Shown here: piece after piece, positions 27,491 to 38,622 of the stretch
How the letters are laid out: each line of letters begins with the position of its first letter
Position numbering within the stretch: position 1 is the stretch's first letter
NCBI GenBank assembly: GCA_963826105.1
Contig: CAWGWA010000006.1
Location: 348,702-412,701, forward strand
Direction: 5' to 3'
DNA: 64,000 nt
Source of the DNA: WHTI01 sp963826105
GTDB lineage: Bacteria; Actinomycetota; CADDZG01; WHSQ01
Notes under the pieces: model-generated
The model's input: the letters and a program-made list of their open reading frames with translations, nothing else
Databases searched by the model: none
What the model was told of the DNA's origin: nothing
Position numbers and translations under genes: made by a program

Positions 27491-27514
27491 GGGCCCCGGG
27501 ATCACCCGGGGCCC
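27491..27514 (-). terminator. Hairpin downstream of RTX copy 2
   Basis: A perfect ten-base inverted repeat GGGCCCCGGG / CCCGGGGCCC with a four-base loop, 26 bases after the stop codon of the second RTX gene. There is no clear T run on the minus strand, so termination may be partial. Confidence 0.55.
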
Positions 27515-27540
27515 TCACTCAAGGTGTGCGCGCCGCCCCC

Positions 27541-28656
27541 TTAGGGGAACGTCCCGACGAGGTTCTCGCAGTTCACCTGGGTGTCGAACCCGAGCGAGCC
27601 TGCGTCGCAGGTGTCGGTGTCCGGTCCCCCGTCGAAGTCGTCGTTGTCTTCCCCGCCGACGAGGTAGTCGTCGCCGGCTTCACCGTTGATGTCGTTGGTG
27701 CCTCGTCCGGCGTAGACGATGTCGTTGCCGGCTCCGGAGAAGATGATGTCGGCACCGAGGCCCGCCAGGATGAAGTCGGCGCCAGACCCGGTGTTGAGCG
27801 TGTTGTTGCCGGGGCCGGTGAAGATGGCGTTGCTGCCGTCCCCAGCGTTCACGATGTTGTTACCGCCCTCGGCGTCGATGCGGTCGTTGCCTGTGCCGGC
27901 CGTGATGTTGTCGATCCCGGGACCGCCGAGCACGTAGTTATTGCCGTCGCCGGCGTTGGCGGTGTTGTTGCCGCCGCCGAGGTACAGAGCGTCGTCGCCT
28001 CCACCAGACTGCACGTTGTCGTCTCCGAGGCCGGTCTCGATCTTGTCGACGCCCGTGCCCGAGGTCACGAAGTCCGGTCCGGTCCCCGACAGGGAGTAGT
28101 TGTCACCCTCGCCGAGCAAGATGGTGTTGGTGCCATGACCGGCGAAGACGCTGTCGTTGCCGCCATCGACGTCGATGAAGTCGTTGCCGAGTCCGGCGTC
28201 GACGTAGTCGTTCCCGGTGCCTGAGAAGACGAAGTTGTTGCCATCGCCGGCCAGGATCTCGTTGTTGCCGTCTCCGGCGGTGATCGAGTCGGAACCTCCG
28301 CCGCCACGGAGCCGGTCGTTGCCGGCACCGGCGGTGATGATGTCGCTTCCGATGCCGGCGTAGACGTCGTTGTTGCCCTCGTGGACGTTGATCAGGTCGT
28401 TACCGTCGCCACCGAGCACGGTGTCGTCACCGGGACCGCCGTCGAACTCGTCGTTGCCGAAGCGACCGACCATCAGGTCGTGGCCATCGCCACCGGACAT
28501 GAACTCGTTGCCGAAGCCACCCCACATCCGGTCGTTGCCGAGGCCCCCGTACATCTCGTCTCCGCCGTTGCCGCCGAAGAAGTCGTCGTTGCCCCCACCG
28601 CCGAACATGTCGTCTCCGCCGTTCTGCCCGTACAGGGTGTCGTTGTCGCCCTGGCC
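27541..28656. repeat. Long direct DNA repeat, copy B (RTX 3' region)
   Basis: Partner of the repeat at 24545-25660, at a constant offset of 2996 bases. The block 28031-28446 matches copy A with only a few substitutions, whereas 27760-28025 differs clearly. All differences keep the RTX reading frame open. Confidence 0.85.
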
Positions 28657-30494
28657 ATGCAGCTCGTCGTTCCCGCCCTCACCGTAGATCTTGTCGTCTC
28701 CGCCGAGGCCGCAGATGACGTCATCGCCCGAGGTGCCGTGGAGTTCATCGGGGCCGGGCGTGCCGGTGATCGTGCAGATCGGGGACCGGCTCGAGGAAGT
28801 CCCAGATCGAGGCGGACGTAGTGAAGATGACTAGAACGAGGTCGCCGTTCCCGTCGATCGTGCGGCTCTCGACACAGGGATCGGGGATCGCCGAGGGCTC
28901 GTTGCCGGGGTCACAGTCGGGTACGGCCACACCGTCCTTGCGAACCACAACATCGTTCGGGTCGAGACCCGCCACGATCGAAGCGTCGAGCTTGAAGGTG
29001 ATCACCAGCGGGTTGGGGTTGGGTGATGGGTCGGCCGTGATGCTGACCTCCTGGCCGAGGAACGTGTACCCGACGGGCTCCGACTGGGTGTGGGCGTCCG
29101 ACTCGGTGACCGTCACCGGGCCGCCTTCCGGAGTGACCACGCTCGTCGTGGTGTCATCGCTCGGCGAAGGGCCGGTACCCGGATCGGTGGTGACGCTGCC
29201 GCCGGGGGCGACATCGTCGTAGGCACAGTCCTCATCGCCGCTCTCCCAGGGGGCGCATAGCCACGGGTCGTAGTCAACGTTCGCAGAGACCGGGTCACCG
29301 CTGCCGGGTCCGACGGGGCCTGGTCCCGAAGGGTCGCCCCACCAGTTGTCCTCGGCGTCGAGCACCGTGGCGCTGTTGTTGTCGATGGCCTCGGTGTTGC
29401 CCTCGAAATTGTTGAACTCGATGTTGAGCGCCCCGAGCGTGCTATTCGGGTGATTGGTCGCGGTGATGAAGATGCCCTGGGTGTTCCCCGTGAACTGGTT
29501 GTTGCTGATCGTCCCGCCGGAAGTCACTCCGTCGGGGAAGCCTCCCGAAGTCGTGCTCCGTGGCTCCAGGGCGATCCCCTGGACCGAATCGGCGAAGGTG
29601 TTCCCCGTGATCGTCAGTGGCCCGGCGTTCCGGGGCATCAGTCCGGTCCCGTAGGGAAACCCGCCGATGCTTGTCTGCAACGTACCGATGTTCGAGATGA
29701 CGTTGTCGGTGAAGTCGGTTTGCAGGGAGTAGAAGACTTTGAAAACCGACGCGGAGTTATTGGTGGGCGCGTCGGGGTAGTCCTCGGCGGTGTTCCCACT
29801 GATCGTCACGGAGGTCGTCTCATCGCCGATCGTGCCGCGGAAGGCGACGTGACCGCCGTTGTTGCTCAGATAGTTGTCGGAGAAATTGACGACGTCCATG
29901 CTCGAGCCTTCGGTTGCTCCGCCACTGCCCGATCTGGTGTCCAACACCACCCAGTTTGGGATGTTGATGAACTGCGAATCGTGGATGTCGATGTCGCCGT
30001 TGAGCTGACCGCCGCCGACGCCATGCTGGCCGGGCACATTCCCGCCGTCGATCTCAACATTATCCATCGTCAAGTCGGTGACGCTGCCGCCGTTGATCAC
30101 GAATCCGTCGGTGTCGGTCACCTCGATATCCTGGAGGGTTACACCGACCATGCCGGCGCCCCAAACGATGCCGCCCGTGATCCGGGGGCGGTCGTTCGGG
30201 TCCGAGCCCGTCAGCGTGAAGTTGTTCAAGGATGTCAGCGCGACCGTCTCGGCGTAGGTGCCGGGGCAGACGAAGATCGTGTCGTCGTTGACCGCAAGGG
30301 CGACTGCGGCTGTGATGGTGGTCTCGGGCGGGGTCGCTGAGTCACAGTCTCCGACCGACTCCGGATCCATCGTCGTCCACCACGATCGTTATGGCGGCGC
30401 GCGCGGGTGCGTAGAGTCCCGGAACCAGGCTCGCCAGGAGGCCTATGGTCGTCAGCACGGCCAGCCTCTTGTGGCGCCTAGCTGTGGTCCACAT
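27541..30494 (-). CDS. Secreted beta-helix / RTX calcium-binding repeat protein, copy 2 (two frameshifts)
   Basis: A paralogue of the protein encoded next door, about 983 residues when repaired. The signal peptide (RLAVLTTIGLLASLVPGLYAPARA) is in one frame, then one extra base near 30368 shifts into the main frame, which resumes DPESVGDCDSATPPETT. The body is a right-handed beta-helix (many NxxxG turns such as SVTISGNTAEDY and PLTITGNTFADS) with a different sequence from copy 1. The linker domain PVTVTESDAHTQ and NPNPLVITFKLDAS is conserved. A second extra base near 28784, after WDFLEPVP, precedes ICTITGTPGPDELHG and the RTX repeats (GGGGNDDFFGGNGGDEMYGG). ATG at 30494 lies behind GGGGGGTACTTCG. 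The proteins differ mostly in the helix part, so they may recognise different ligands. Confidence 0.85.
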
Positions 30495-30544
30495 CGAAGT
30501 ACCCCCCAAGTCTCATGGTGTCCCCAACCAACTTCGATACGCGC

Positions 30545-30612
30545 GATAGGCCCTCTGGGCCTGACTGGAAAACAATGGTCCCCGTCGGTCCTTAGGGCAA
30601 GGGGCTTAGTCC
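30545..30612 (-). promoter_or_regulatory. Conserved leader element upstream of RTX copy 2
   Basis: Counterpart of the element at 27351-27418. On the sense strand it reads ACTAAGCCCCTTG, a variable part, CCATTGTTTTCCAGTC and a hairpin AGGCCC-AGA-GGGCCT. It ends about 50 bases before the start codon. The surrounding upstream sequence is not similar between the two genes, so this block is selectively kept. Confidence 0.6.
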
Positions 30613-30648
30613 AAGATTGAGCACTTCTGACTAGTCCCGGACGGCTTG

Positions 30649-31385
30649 TTAAGTCTTGCGGTAGCTGTAGACCTGGGACCACCGAGCGCCCACGGGGACC
30701 CCGGGCATCATGTCCACCCCACGCACCTTTCCGACCGGTTCGAAGCCGGCGACGGCGAATAGGGCGGTCCACTTCTTGTGACTGAGCTGGTGCTCCTCTT
30801 TCGTGTCGCGTTGGATGACGCTCCGGAGGGCGTTCTTCAGGAACCAGGTCGGCGAGCGGGGGTTCTCCTCGTTCACCACGACGATGGCTCCCTGAGGCAG
30901 CCACTCCCCAAGGGTGTGGAGGTGGGCCCGAACGTCGGGCAGGTGATGGAGGCAATAGCCGTAGAACAGCACCTCCGGCTTTCCGCCCAGAGCTGCCTCG
31001 GTCTTCAGCCATCCAATCGTCCGCCTGAAGGTCTCCGTCGAAGAGTGAGGGCGCGACTCTTCATGCGCTCGGCGAACCGGTGCGCCCTGGCGATCTCCTC
31101 GGGGGCCAGGTCGACCCCCGCAGTGAGATAGCCACTGGCGGCGAAGGCCGCGGTGAACAGGCCTCCCCCGCAGCCCATGTCGAGGAGGCGCGCTCCGCCG
31201 GGGGCCCGCTCCGCCACTTCCTCGAGGGTCAGCGTCAATCGCTCTCGGTTGAGGCGGGCGACGGGATGATCGGTGAAGTACCCGAAGGTGTGAGACATCC
31301 CCGGATCTCCCGAGTTCTCGTGGACGAACGCCTTCGCCTCTTCAAGTACGCGATCGACGATCGCTTCGATCGTTGGGTCGGTCAT
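30649..31385 (-). CDS. Class I SAM-dependent methyltransferase (one frameshift)
   Basis: A methyltransferase of about 245 residues after repair. The N-terminal fragment carries the SAM-binding motif I LLDMGCGGGLFTAAFA and the acidic end of the next strand GVDLAPEEI. The C-terminal fragment has VLFYGYCLHHLPDV (motif with the HHL common in ubiE-like enzymes) and ends in SQVYSYRK. The frame breaks near 31045, where one base seems missing: AERMKSR continues as HSSTETFRRTIGWLKTEAALGG. Substrate unknown. It is the next leftward gene after the amidase, about 30 bases downstream of it. Confidence 0.8.
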
Positions 31386-31416
31386 CGCTCCTCCATGGAT
31401 CGAGTAGCCGGGCCGT

Positions 31417-32827
31417 TCAGGATAGGGGCGGGCGGCGCTCCGACCACGGCTTTGCCTCTTCCAACTGAGCCGACAGCCTCAGAAGGAGAGCATCGCCCGC
31501 GGGTGGGCCTATCAGCTGGACTCCGACTGGTAGACCCTCGTCGGTCCAGTGCAGAGGTACCGAGGCCGCCGGCTGGCCGGTGATGTTGGCCTCAGGCGTG
31601 AACGGGATGAAGGCCCCGGCGAATGCGATCTGCATGAAGAGGTCCTCCTGGTCCCGGATCCATCCCGTCTTGGGAGGCACCATCGCCAGGGTCGGCGTAA
31701 TGACCACGTCGTATTCATCCCAGAGCGCCACCACCCGCCGGGACATCGCCTTGAGTCCCTCCATCGCACGCACGTAATCGAGGCTATTGGTCGTCATCCC
31801 GGTCTCCGCGAGCATCCGGTTGAGGGGTTCGATCTTGTCGAGGTCGGTTCCCGGGTAGTACACGGTGCCCGTCTGCACCGCGGCCAGGAACATCGGCGTC
31901 AGGTTCGGGTCGGACCAATCTGGAGTGACTTCGGTGACCTGGTGACCGAGTTCCTCGAGGAGCAGCCCCGCCTCCTCGACGGCGGCTATCGGCTCCGGTT
32001 CGACCGGAGATCCGGTAGGCGAGATCGTCGTGAAACCGATCCTCAGTCGCTCGACGGGAGCGCCGACCTCATCGGTGAAGGGGCGCTCCGGAGGTGGAGC
32101 CCAGTAGGGGTCGCCGGTCTCGTAGCCCGCGAGCACATCGAGGATCGCGGCCGAGTCGCGCACCGTACGGGTCAACGCACCTTGGGTCGAGAACCCAGCC
32201 CATCCTTCACCACCGGGAGCCTGCGAGACACGCCCGCGCGACGGCTTCAACCCGAATAGTCCACAGCACGATGCCGGGATCCTGATCGAACCGCCGCCGT
32301 CGGAACCGTGCGCGATGGGCGCCATTCCGGATGCCACTGCGGCGCCCGCTCCCCCACTGGAACCGCCCGGGGTACGGGTGACGTCCCACGGGTTATGACA
32401 TACGCCATTGAGGTCCGACTCGGTCATCGGGATCGTCCCGAACTCCGGGGTGTTTGACTTTCCGAGGAGCACGAACCCTGCCGCCCTTATTCGTACAACC
32501 GTGGCGGCGTCCGAGTCCGGGTACATGGCTCTCGAACGAACGCGACGAATAGGTGGTGCGCACCCCGGCGACGTCGTCGAGGTCCTTGATCGGGATCGGC
32601 ACCCCGTGGAACGGGGGAAGGTCTTCGCCCGCGGCAACCTGTTTCTCCTTGCGGGCCGCATCGGCAAGCGCCTCCTCTGCCGTCACGGTGACGAATGCGT
32701 TCAGCTCGCCGTCGAGCTTCTCGATCCGAGTGAGGTACAGCTCGGTCAGCTCGACCGGAGAGATCTCTCTGGCCCTGATCAATTCCGCCTGGCGGGTCGC
32801 CGGTAGGAATGCGAGCTCTTGGGACAC
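31417..32827 (-). CDS. Amidase signature family hydrolase (one frameshift)
   Basis: An amidase of about 469 residues, repaired. The catalytic Ser-cisSer-Lys set is visible: Lys in VPIPIKDLDDVAGV, and the two serines in the signature TPGGSSGGAGAAVASGMAPI followed by GSDGGGSIRIPA. These enzymes hydrolyse C-N bonds of amides. GatA is the relative, but no gatB or gatC is adjacent and the sequence NPWDVTRTPGGSSGG is shared by general amidases. GTG start with GGAGG seven bases upstream. One extra G near 32520 breaks the frame: SHVP continues as DSDAATVVRIRAAGF. It starts one base after the HAD gene stop, so the two form an operon. Confidence 0.9.
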
Positions 32828-32828
32828 G

Positions 32829-33527
32829 TCACAGCCTCCGGATCGTTGGGATGAGTTCCGCAAGGGACTCTATGCGCGGGTAGGGCGCGTCGGGATAGCG
32901 ATCCAACCGGTCGAGGAGGATCGCGTTGAGGCCTACCTCCAGTGCGGGCTCTACATCCATCTTGGGAGAGTCACCCACGTGGACGCACCGGGCTGGGTCG
33001 ATGCCGGCCCTTTCGACCGCGATCTGATAGAGAGCCGGGTCCGGTTCTCGATCCCCTCCCGACCAGATATCACCACCGGCTCGAACACGCTGCCCAGCTC
33101 GAGGTCGACGAGCATGTCCTCGAGCCAGGTCTCGAAGTTGGAGATCAGACCCATGCGATAGCCCGAAGACCTCAGGGCTTCCACCGCGGGGAGAACGTCT
33201 GCATAGAGCTTGTAGGACGCCGAACTCGAGAACACAGTAAAGAGTTCCTTCACCAGGTCCTCGTCGGCCACCTCCAGCTCTTCGAGGAATCGGCGATAGA
33301 GGAAGGACCAGAAGGTCAGGCTGGCCTCGGCGGAGAGCGAGGGGTTCTGGACCCCGGTGACCTCGGCGATGTCCACGAGATGCGGGGCCATCCGCGCCCG
33401 GACGGCGGCGACGTCGGACGGCGTGACCTCGTAGCCGAGCAGAACAAACCGAGGCGAACAGCTCTTCGAACGACGGATGCGGTCGCAGCAGCGTGTCTCC
33501 GGCATCGAAGAACACGAACTCGATCAC
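32829..33527 (-). CDS. HAD superfamily hydrolase (two compensating frameshifts)
   Basis: A haloacid-dehalogenase-like phosphatase of about 232 residues. Motif I is FFDAGDTLLRP (the first Asp is the nucleophile). Motif II is GLISNFETW in the middle frame, and motif IV is CVHVGDSPKMDVEPA at the end. An alpha-helical cap lies between motif I and II. The ends share one frame but about 33055-33445 is read in another: one extra base near 33445 (SVCS versus FVLLGYEV) and one missing base near 33050 (REGIE then PDPALYQIAVERAGI). Substrate unknown. Start GTG overlaps the end of coaE by four bases; the amidase follows immediately. Confidence 0.85.
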   Translation of the reverse strand: MIEFVFFDAGDTLLRPHPSFEELFASVCSARLRGHAVRRRRRPGADGPASRGHRRGHRGPEPLALRRGQPDLLVLPLSPIPRRAGGGRRGPGEGTLYCVLEFGVLQALCRRSPRGGSPEVFGLSHGSDLQLRDLARGHARRPRAGQRVRAGGDIWSGGDREPDPALYQIAVERAGIDPARCVHVGDSPKMDVEPALEVGLNAILLDRLDRYPDAPYPRIESLAELIPTIRRL

Positions 33528-34127
33528 GCGTCACGCCGTGCAACGAGTTCGTCCCACACCCTGCCGGCCGCCAGGCAAGTCTTCGACGCCACTTTCATTC
33601 GCCACCACGATGTCTGCCCTCTGCGACCAATACGTCGCGGGGAATCTGCGATCGCATGCGAGCGTCGACGTCGTTAGCTAGCATCCCTCGCTCGGCGATG
33701 AGGCGCCGTTTCGAACCTCGTCTGATGCATCCACGACGATGATGACTTCCACCAGCTGCTCGAAGCCAGTGCCCACGATCAGGGCGGCATCCAGGATGAC
33801 GATCTCGTCCGTGTCGCTGAGCATCTCGAAGGTCTGCGCGATCCGCTCGACGATACGTGGATGAGTGATCGCGTTCAGTGCGGCAAGCTTCGAGGGATCG
33901 TTGAAGACGATCTCGGCCAGTTGCTTGCGGGCGATCTCCATCGTCCCGGGCACCAGGATGTCGTGTCCGAACTGGTCCACTACACCCCGCCAGGCGATCT
34001 CTCCCGGCTCAAGGACCGACCGGCCGATGGCATCGGCGTCGACGATCTCCGCGCCTCGCTCGGCTAAGAAGGCTGCAAACGTTGACTTACCGGAGCCGAT
34101 ACCTCCGGTAAGACCGACAGACAGCAT
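33524..34127 (-). CDS. coaE: CoaE, dephospho-CoA kinase (three frameshifts)
   Basis: The last step of coenzyme A synthesis: ATP-dependent phosphorylation of the ribose of dephospho-CoA. Walker A is GLTGGIGSGKSTF, then DADAIGRSVLEPG and LNAITHPRI, all typical. An uninterrupted frame covers 149 residues, then breaks: a base is missing near 33712 (SDEVR then RRLIAERGML), one is extra near 33620 (VLVAE then ADIVVANESGVEDL), one is extra near 33565 (then RVWDELVARRDA and stop). Repaired length is about 200 residues, normal for CoaE. The stop overlaps the HAD start (GTGA). CoaE is essential, so these are sequencing errors rather than decay. It follows rpsA, as in many actinobacteria. Confidence 0.93.
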
Positions 34128-34144
34128 CTGTGTGCGGCCCGACG

Positions 34145-35778
34145 CTAGCTTTGGCCGGCGCGCTTCAGATCTTTGACGATCGACTCGAGCGAATCTCCGT
34201 CGGCATCGGCGGCCTCTTCGGGCGCCTCGTCCTCCGCGATCGCCTCGACGGCGGTTCCCGGCTCATTGCCCTCTTGGGCTCCTCGCGCTCTAGGGCCTCG
34301 TCGAGATCGTCGCTGCCCTCGGCCGCGGTGAGGTGCTCGCCGGTCTCGGGGGCGACGTCGGGATCCATGTGCTCGGAGATCGCAGCCTCTTCCTTTTCCT
34401 CTGCGGGAGTGGGGGAAGCTCCGAGGTCGCCTCCGCGGTGTCCTCGACAGACACCTCGGGCTCGATCTCCGGCTCGACCGAAAGCTCCGGAGCTGCCTCC
34501 GGCTCGACCGCGACGCCCCCGCCTTCTTCGCCGGCCGCGGCTGCGGGGATCTCGCCCTCGCCGGGACCTTCGGAATCGCGCACGGCCTGCTTACGCGACA
34601 GGCTGATCCGGCGGCGATCCAGATCGATGTCGATGATCTTGACCGGAACGCGATCGTGAACCGAAACCTCGTCCTCGGCCTTCTCGACGTGATGCTCGGC
34701 AAGCTCGGAGATGTGGACCAGACCCTCGATCGCGTCGTCGACCTCGACGAAAGCGCCGAAAGGGACAAGCTTCGTAACTCGTCCCTCGATAACGTCTCCG
34801 ACCTCGTGGCTGCGTGCGAACTGGCGCCACGGGTCTTCCTGCGTGGCCTTGAGGGAGAGCGACACACGCTCGCGCTCGAGGTCGACATCGAGGACCTCGA
34901 CCTGAACCTCCTGGCCGACCTCGACGACCTCCGACGGATGGTCGACGTGCTTCCACGAAAGCTCGGACACGTGAACCAGACCGTCGACGCCACCGAGGTC
35001 CACGAAGGCACCGAAGTTGACGATCGAGGACACGGTTCCGGTCCGGATCTCGCCCTTTCGAGCGAGGTGAGGAACTCCTGGCGCTGCTCGGCCTGAGACT
35101 CCTCGAGGAACTTCCTGCGGGACAGAACGACGTTGTTGCGGTTCTTGTCGAGCTCGATGATCCGGCACTCGAGCTCCTGGCCGACGTAGGGCTGCAGGTC
35201 GCGGACCCGGCGCATCTCGACGAGGGATGCTGGGAGGAAACCACGCAGGCCGATGTCGAGGATAAGCCCACCCTTGACCACTTCGATGACCGGTCCGGTA
35301 ACGGTGTCGTCCTTGGCCTTGATCTCTTCGATGCGGCCCCAGGCACGCTCGTACTGGGCCCGCTTCTTGGACAGGATGAGGCGGCCGTCCGCATCTTCTT
35401 TCTGGAGTACTAGGGTCTCGATCTCATCACCGATGGAAACGACCTCGGGGGATCGACATCATTGCGGATGGAGAGTTCTCGCAATGGGATGACACCTTCG
35501 GATTTGTAGCCGATGTCGAGAAGGACCTCATCCTTCTCGATCTTCACGACGGTTCCGGTCATCAGGTCACCGTCGTCGAAGGGCTTGATGGTGGCGTCGA
35601 TCGCCGCCATAAGCTCTTCCATGGTCTCGCCGACGTCGTTCTCGACGATGATGCCTCCGGCGAAGCTCTCGCCCGAAGTGGATGGAGCGGTACGGGTGAT
35701 CGTGCCCCCGTGGCCGTCCGGCAGTGTCTGCTCTGGTTCGCCCGACGCTTGCGCAGCGCCGTCTAGCTGGTCACTCAT
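34145..35778 (-). CDS. rpsA: RpsA, 30S ribosomal protein S1 (four frameshifts)
   Basis: Ribosomal protein S1, which brings mRNA to the 30S subunit. About 545 residues after repair. Four S1 RNA-binding motifs can be followed: GTVVKIEKDEVLLDIGYKSE, GPVIEVVKGGLILDIGLRGF, GTVSSIVNFGAFVDLGGVDG and GRVTKLVPFGAFVEVDDAIE. An acidic tail of Glu, Pro and Ala follows, as in actinobacterial S1. Single missing bases at about 35450 (C run), 35070 (A run), 34408 and 34268 (G run) explain all breaks and restore DPPEVVSIGDE, SLEKGEIRTG, SEASPTPAEEKEE and EEPKRGNEPGTAVEA. ATG at 35778. An essential gene, hence sequencing error is the likely cause. Confidence 0.95.
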
Positions 35779-35855
35779 ATGGAAAGGGTTCCTCCTTACA
35801 GGGATTACCCCCCGTCAGGGGGGCCGAAGAAGTATAAGGGCCACTGCAGTGCCGC

Positions 35856-38569
35856 TCAACCATGCCTTCCGGCCTTTCTCCTGAGCTCAAAGGTGGCACC
35901 TGGCGTGCGAGGGCTCAGCCTCTTCGCCTCGGCCCAGTTCACCCCGGTGGACGACTCGACCGCCAGGGGGACCTTCATCTCGCAAACCGAGGTCATCTCA
36001 CGCTCGACGAGCTCGGTGGCGGCGGTCGATCTCGCCTGAGGCACCTCGAACACCAGCTCGTCGTGGACGGTGAGGATCATGCGTGTAGCCAGGCCGGAGG
36101 TGGCCAGTTCTCGCTCCACGTTGATCATCGCCAGCTTCATGATGTCGGCGGCCGTGCCCTGGATCGGCGCGTTCAGGGCCTGGCGCTCCCCGATCGCCCG
36201 GACCCTGGGGTTGCCGCTGCCGAGCTCCGGCAGGTACCGCCGCCGTCCGAACATCGTCGTCGTGAACCCGTCGGCGTACGCCTGCTTGACGACCTCATCG
36301 AGGAAGTCGGCGACCCCTCCGAAGCTCTCGAAGTAGGTGTCCATGATGTCCTCCGCCTCGGCGACGGGGATGTTCAGGCGGTCGGCGAGCCCGGCCGCCC
36401 CCATGCCGTAGGCGAGGCCGTAGTTCACCATCTTGGCGACCGACCGCTGCTTCGTCTTCAGCTCCTCCGGCGACATCGAAGACCTGGGACGCCGTCGCCG
36501 AGTGGATGTCTTCGTTCTGGTTGAAAACCTCGATCAGGATCGGGTCCTCGGAGAGATGGGCCATGACGCGCAACTCGATCTGCGAGTAGTCGATCGACAG
36601 GAGAACGTTGCCCTCCTCGGCGATGAACGCCCGGCGGATCTGCTTGCCGAGATCGGTGCGAACAGGGATGTTCATCAGGTTCGGGTTCGTGCTCGACAGC
36701 CGACCGGTCGCCGCAACCGTCTGGTCGTAGGTCGTGTGGATGCGCCCGTCGTCGGGGTCGACCAGCGGAGGCAACGCGTCGACGTAGGTGTTCTTCAGCT
36801 TGGCGAGCTCACGGTAGTCGAGCAGCTTCTGCACGAAAGGATGTTGATCGACCAATGCTGCAGGGCGCGAGCGTCGGTCGAGAGACCGGTCTTCGTGCGT
36901 CGCGTCGTCTTCAGTCCCAGCTTGTCGTAGAGAAGCACGCGAACTGGTCGGTGATCCGAGGTTGATGCCTCGCCGGCGAGTTCGTAGCACTCGGTCTCGA
37001 GCTCGCCGATGCGCTTGTCGAGTCTTCGCCATCTCGCCCAGATAGTCGAGGTCGATCTTGACGCCGATCTGTTCCATGCGAGCGAGGACCGGGATCAATG
37101 GATGCTCGACGTTCGCGTAGAGCTCCTTCATCCCCAAGCGATCCAGCTCGGGTTCGATCGAGCCGGCCATCTCTACGATGGCCAGCGCCCGGAGAGAGGC
37201 GTCCTCGGCTTCGTCTCGACCGGCTCCCGCCAGGAGATCGAGCGTGCCCTGGTTGCCATCGCGTTCCGCTCGATGCCGTCTACGGCCTTGAGTTCGCGCC
37301 CCGTGTAATTGCGTGCGATCTCTTCCAGCGCATAGCGGACGCGCCGGGATCGAGCAGGTAACGCGATGTGCGTGTCGAGCAGACCCCTCGAGCTGATCCC
37401 GATCGCATCGAGCGACAGGTAACCGACGCGCCCCGTGCGCGACTTCCCGATCTCTCGATCCTCGAGCACGGCCGAGCCTCACGGCTTCCTCCGCCGACAG
37501 CCCTTGGGGGCCGAGCGGAACGAACGCCGTTCGCCTTCTCCCCCATGCGAACGCGATCGAGCGAGGCTCCACGGGCGACATCGGTATCACGTCGATCGTG
37601 ACGTCCCGCCGGCTTCGGTCAGATCTTCGACCGTCGATGTCGGCGACGAGCTCGAGCTCGAAAGGCTCGCCTTCTCCTTCGGCGGCTTCGGGCAGGTCGG
37701 CCATAAGTCGCTCGAGAAGCCTGCGGAACTCCAGCGAGATGAAGAGCTCGCGTACCTGCTCCATGTCCCAGCCGCCCATCTTCATGTCGTCAATCGACGC
37801 CCTCCAGAGGGACCTCCCCGAGAGTCGAGAGCTTCTTGTTGATCGCGACCTGTTCGCCGTGCTCGGCGAGGTTCTTGGCCAGCTTGGGCGTCTGCTCGTC
37901 GGCATGGGCGACGGCTTCCTCCGCGCTCCCGTACTTCTGCACGAGCTTGGCCGCCGTCTTCGTCCCGACCCCGGGCACGCCGGGCAGGTTGTCGGAGTTG
38001 TCGCCCTCGAGCGCCTTGAGATCGACGTACTTCTCGGGCGGAACGCCGTAGCGCTCCTCGACCGGCCGGATCCATCTCGACGATGTCGGTGATCCCGCGC
38101 CGGTTGTAGAGGACGTGGATGTGGTCGTTCACCGTCTGGAAGAAGTCACGGTCGCCGGTGACGATTCGGACGTCCTCTTTTCGGCCATCCGAGCGAGGTA
38201 GGCGATGATGTCGTCCGCCTCGTGGCCCTCGAGCTCGAAGACCGGTATCTGGATCACCTTCAAGACCTCGCTGATCAGCGGCACCTGAGACGAGAAGTTG
38301 TCGGGAGCCTCGCTGCGGGTGCTCTTGTACTCCGCGAACTCCTCGGTACTCTGGAGCGGAGCGCCCATGTCGAAACACGTCGCGATGTGGTCGGGCTTCT
38401 GCTCCTGCATCAACTTGATCAGCATCGACGTGAACCCGTAGACCGCATTCGTGAACGTACCGTCCGTCGTTTGCAGGTCCTCGGGCAGCGCGTAGAAGGC
38501 CCTGAAGGCGAGGGAATACCCGTCCAACAGGAGGAGCTTGGGCCGCTTCTTCTTGGTCTTGGGAGCCAT
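35856..38569 (-). CDS. polA: PolA, DNA polymerase I (many frameshifts)
   Basis: DNA polymerase I, about 900 residues if repaired. The N-terminal 5'-3' nuclease domain is clear: LLLLDGYSLAFRAFYALP, EGHEADDIIAYLA, VTGDRDFFQ and the helix-hairpin-helix DNLPGVPGVGTKTAAKL. The polymerase domain shows RLSSTNPNLMNIPVRT, LLSIDYSQIELRVMAHLS (motif A), MVNYGLAYGMGAAGLA (motif B/O helix) and ILTVHDELVFEVP (motif C). The 3'-5' exonuclease region in the middle is hard to judge because it holds many breaks. At least eight indels are needed, for example near 38179 (T run), 38068, 37793 and 36478. Start ATG at 38569 (MAPKTKKKRPKLLLLDG). rpsA lies 78 bases downstream on the same strand. Confidence 0.94.
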
Positions 38570-38622
38570 CGGATCGAGCTTACCCGTGAGGGACGACGAC
38601 TCCTCCGAATAGACTCGTCGCC

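Noticed and set aside
24545..28656. Regular short repeats that could be taken for a CRISPR or tandem satellite
   Set aside because: The period is 27 bases in frame and encodes RTX nonapeptides; there are no spacers and no cas genes.
31417..32827. GatA of the glutamyl-tRNA amidotransferase
   Set aside because: No gatB or gatC nearby and neighbours are a HAD hydrolase and a methyltransferase; a general amidase fits better.
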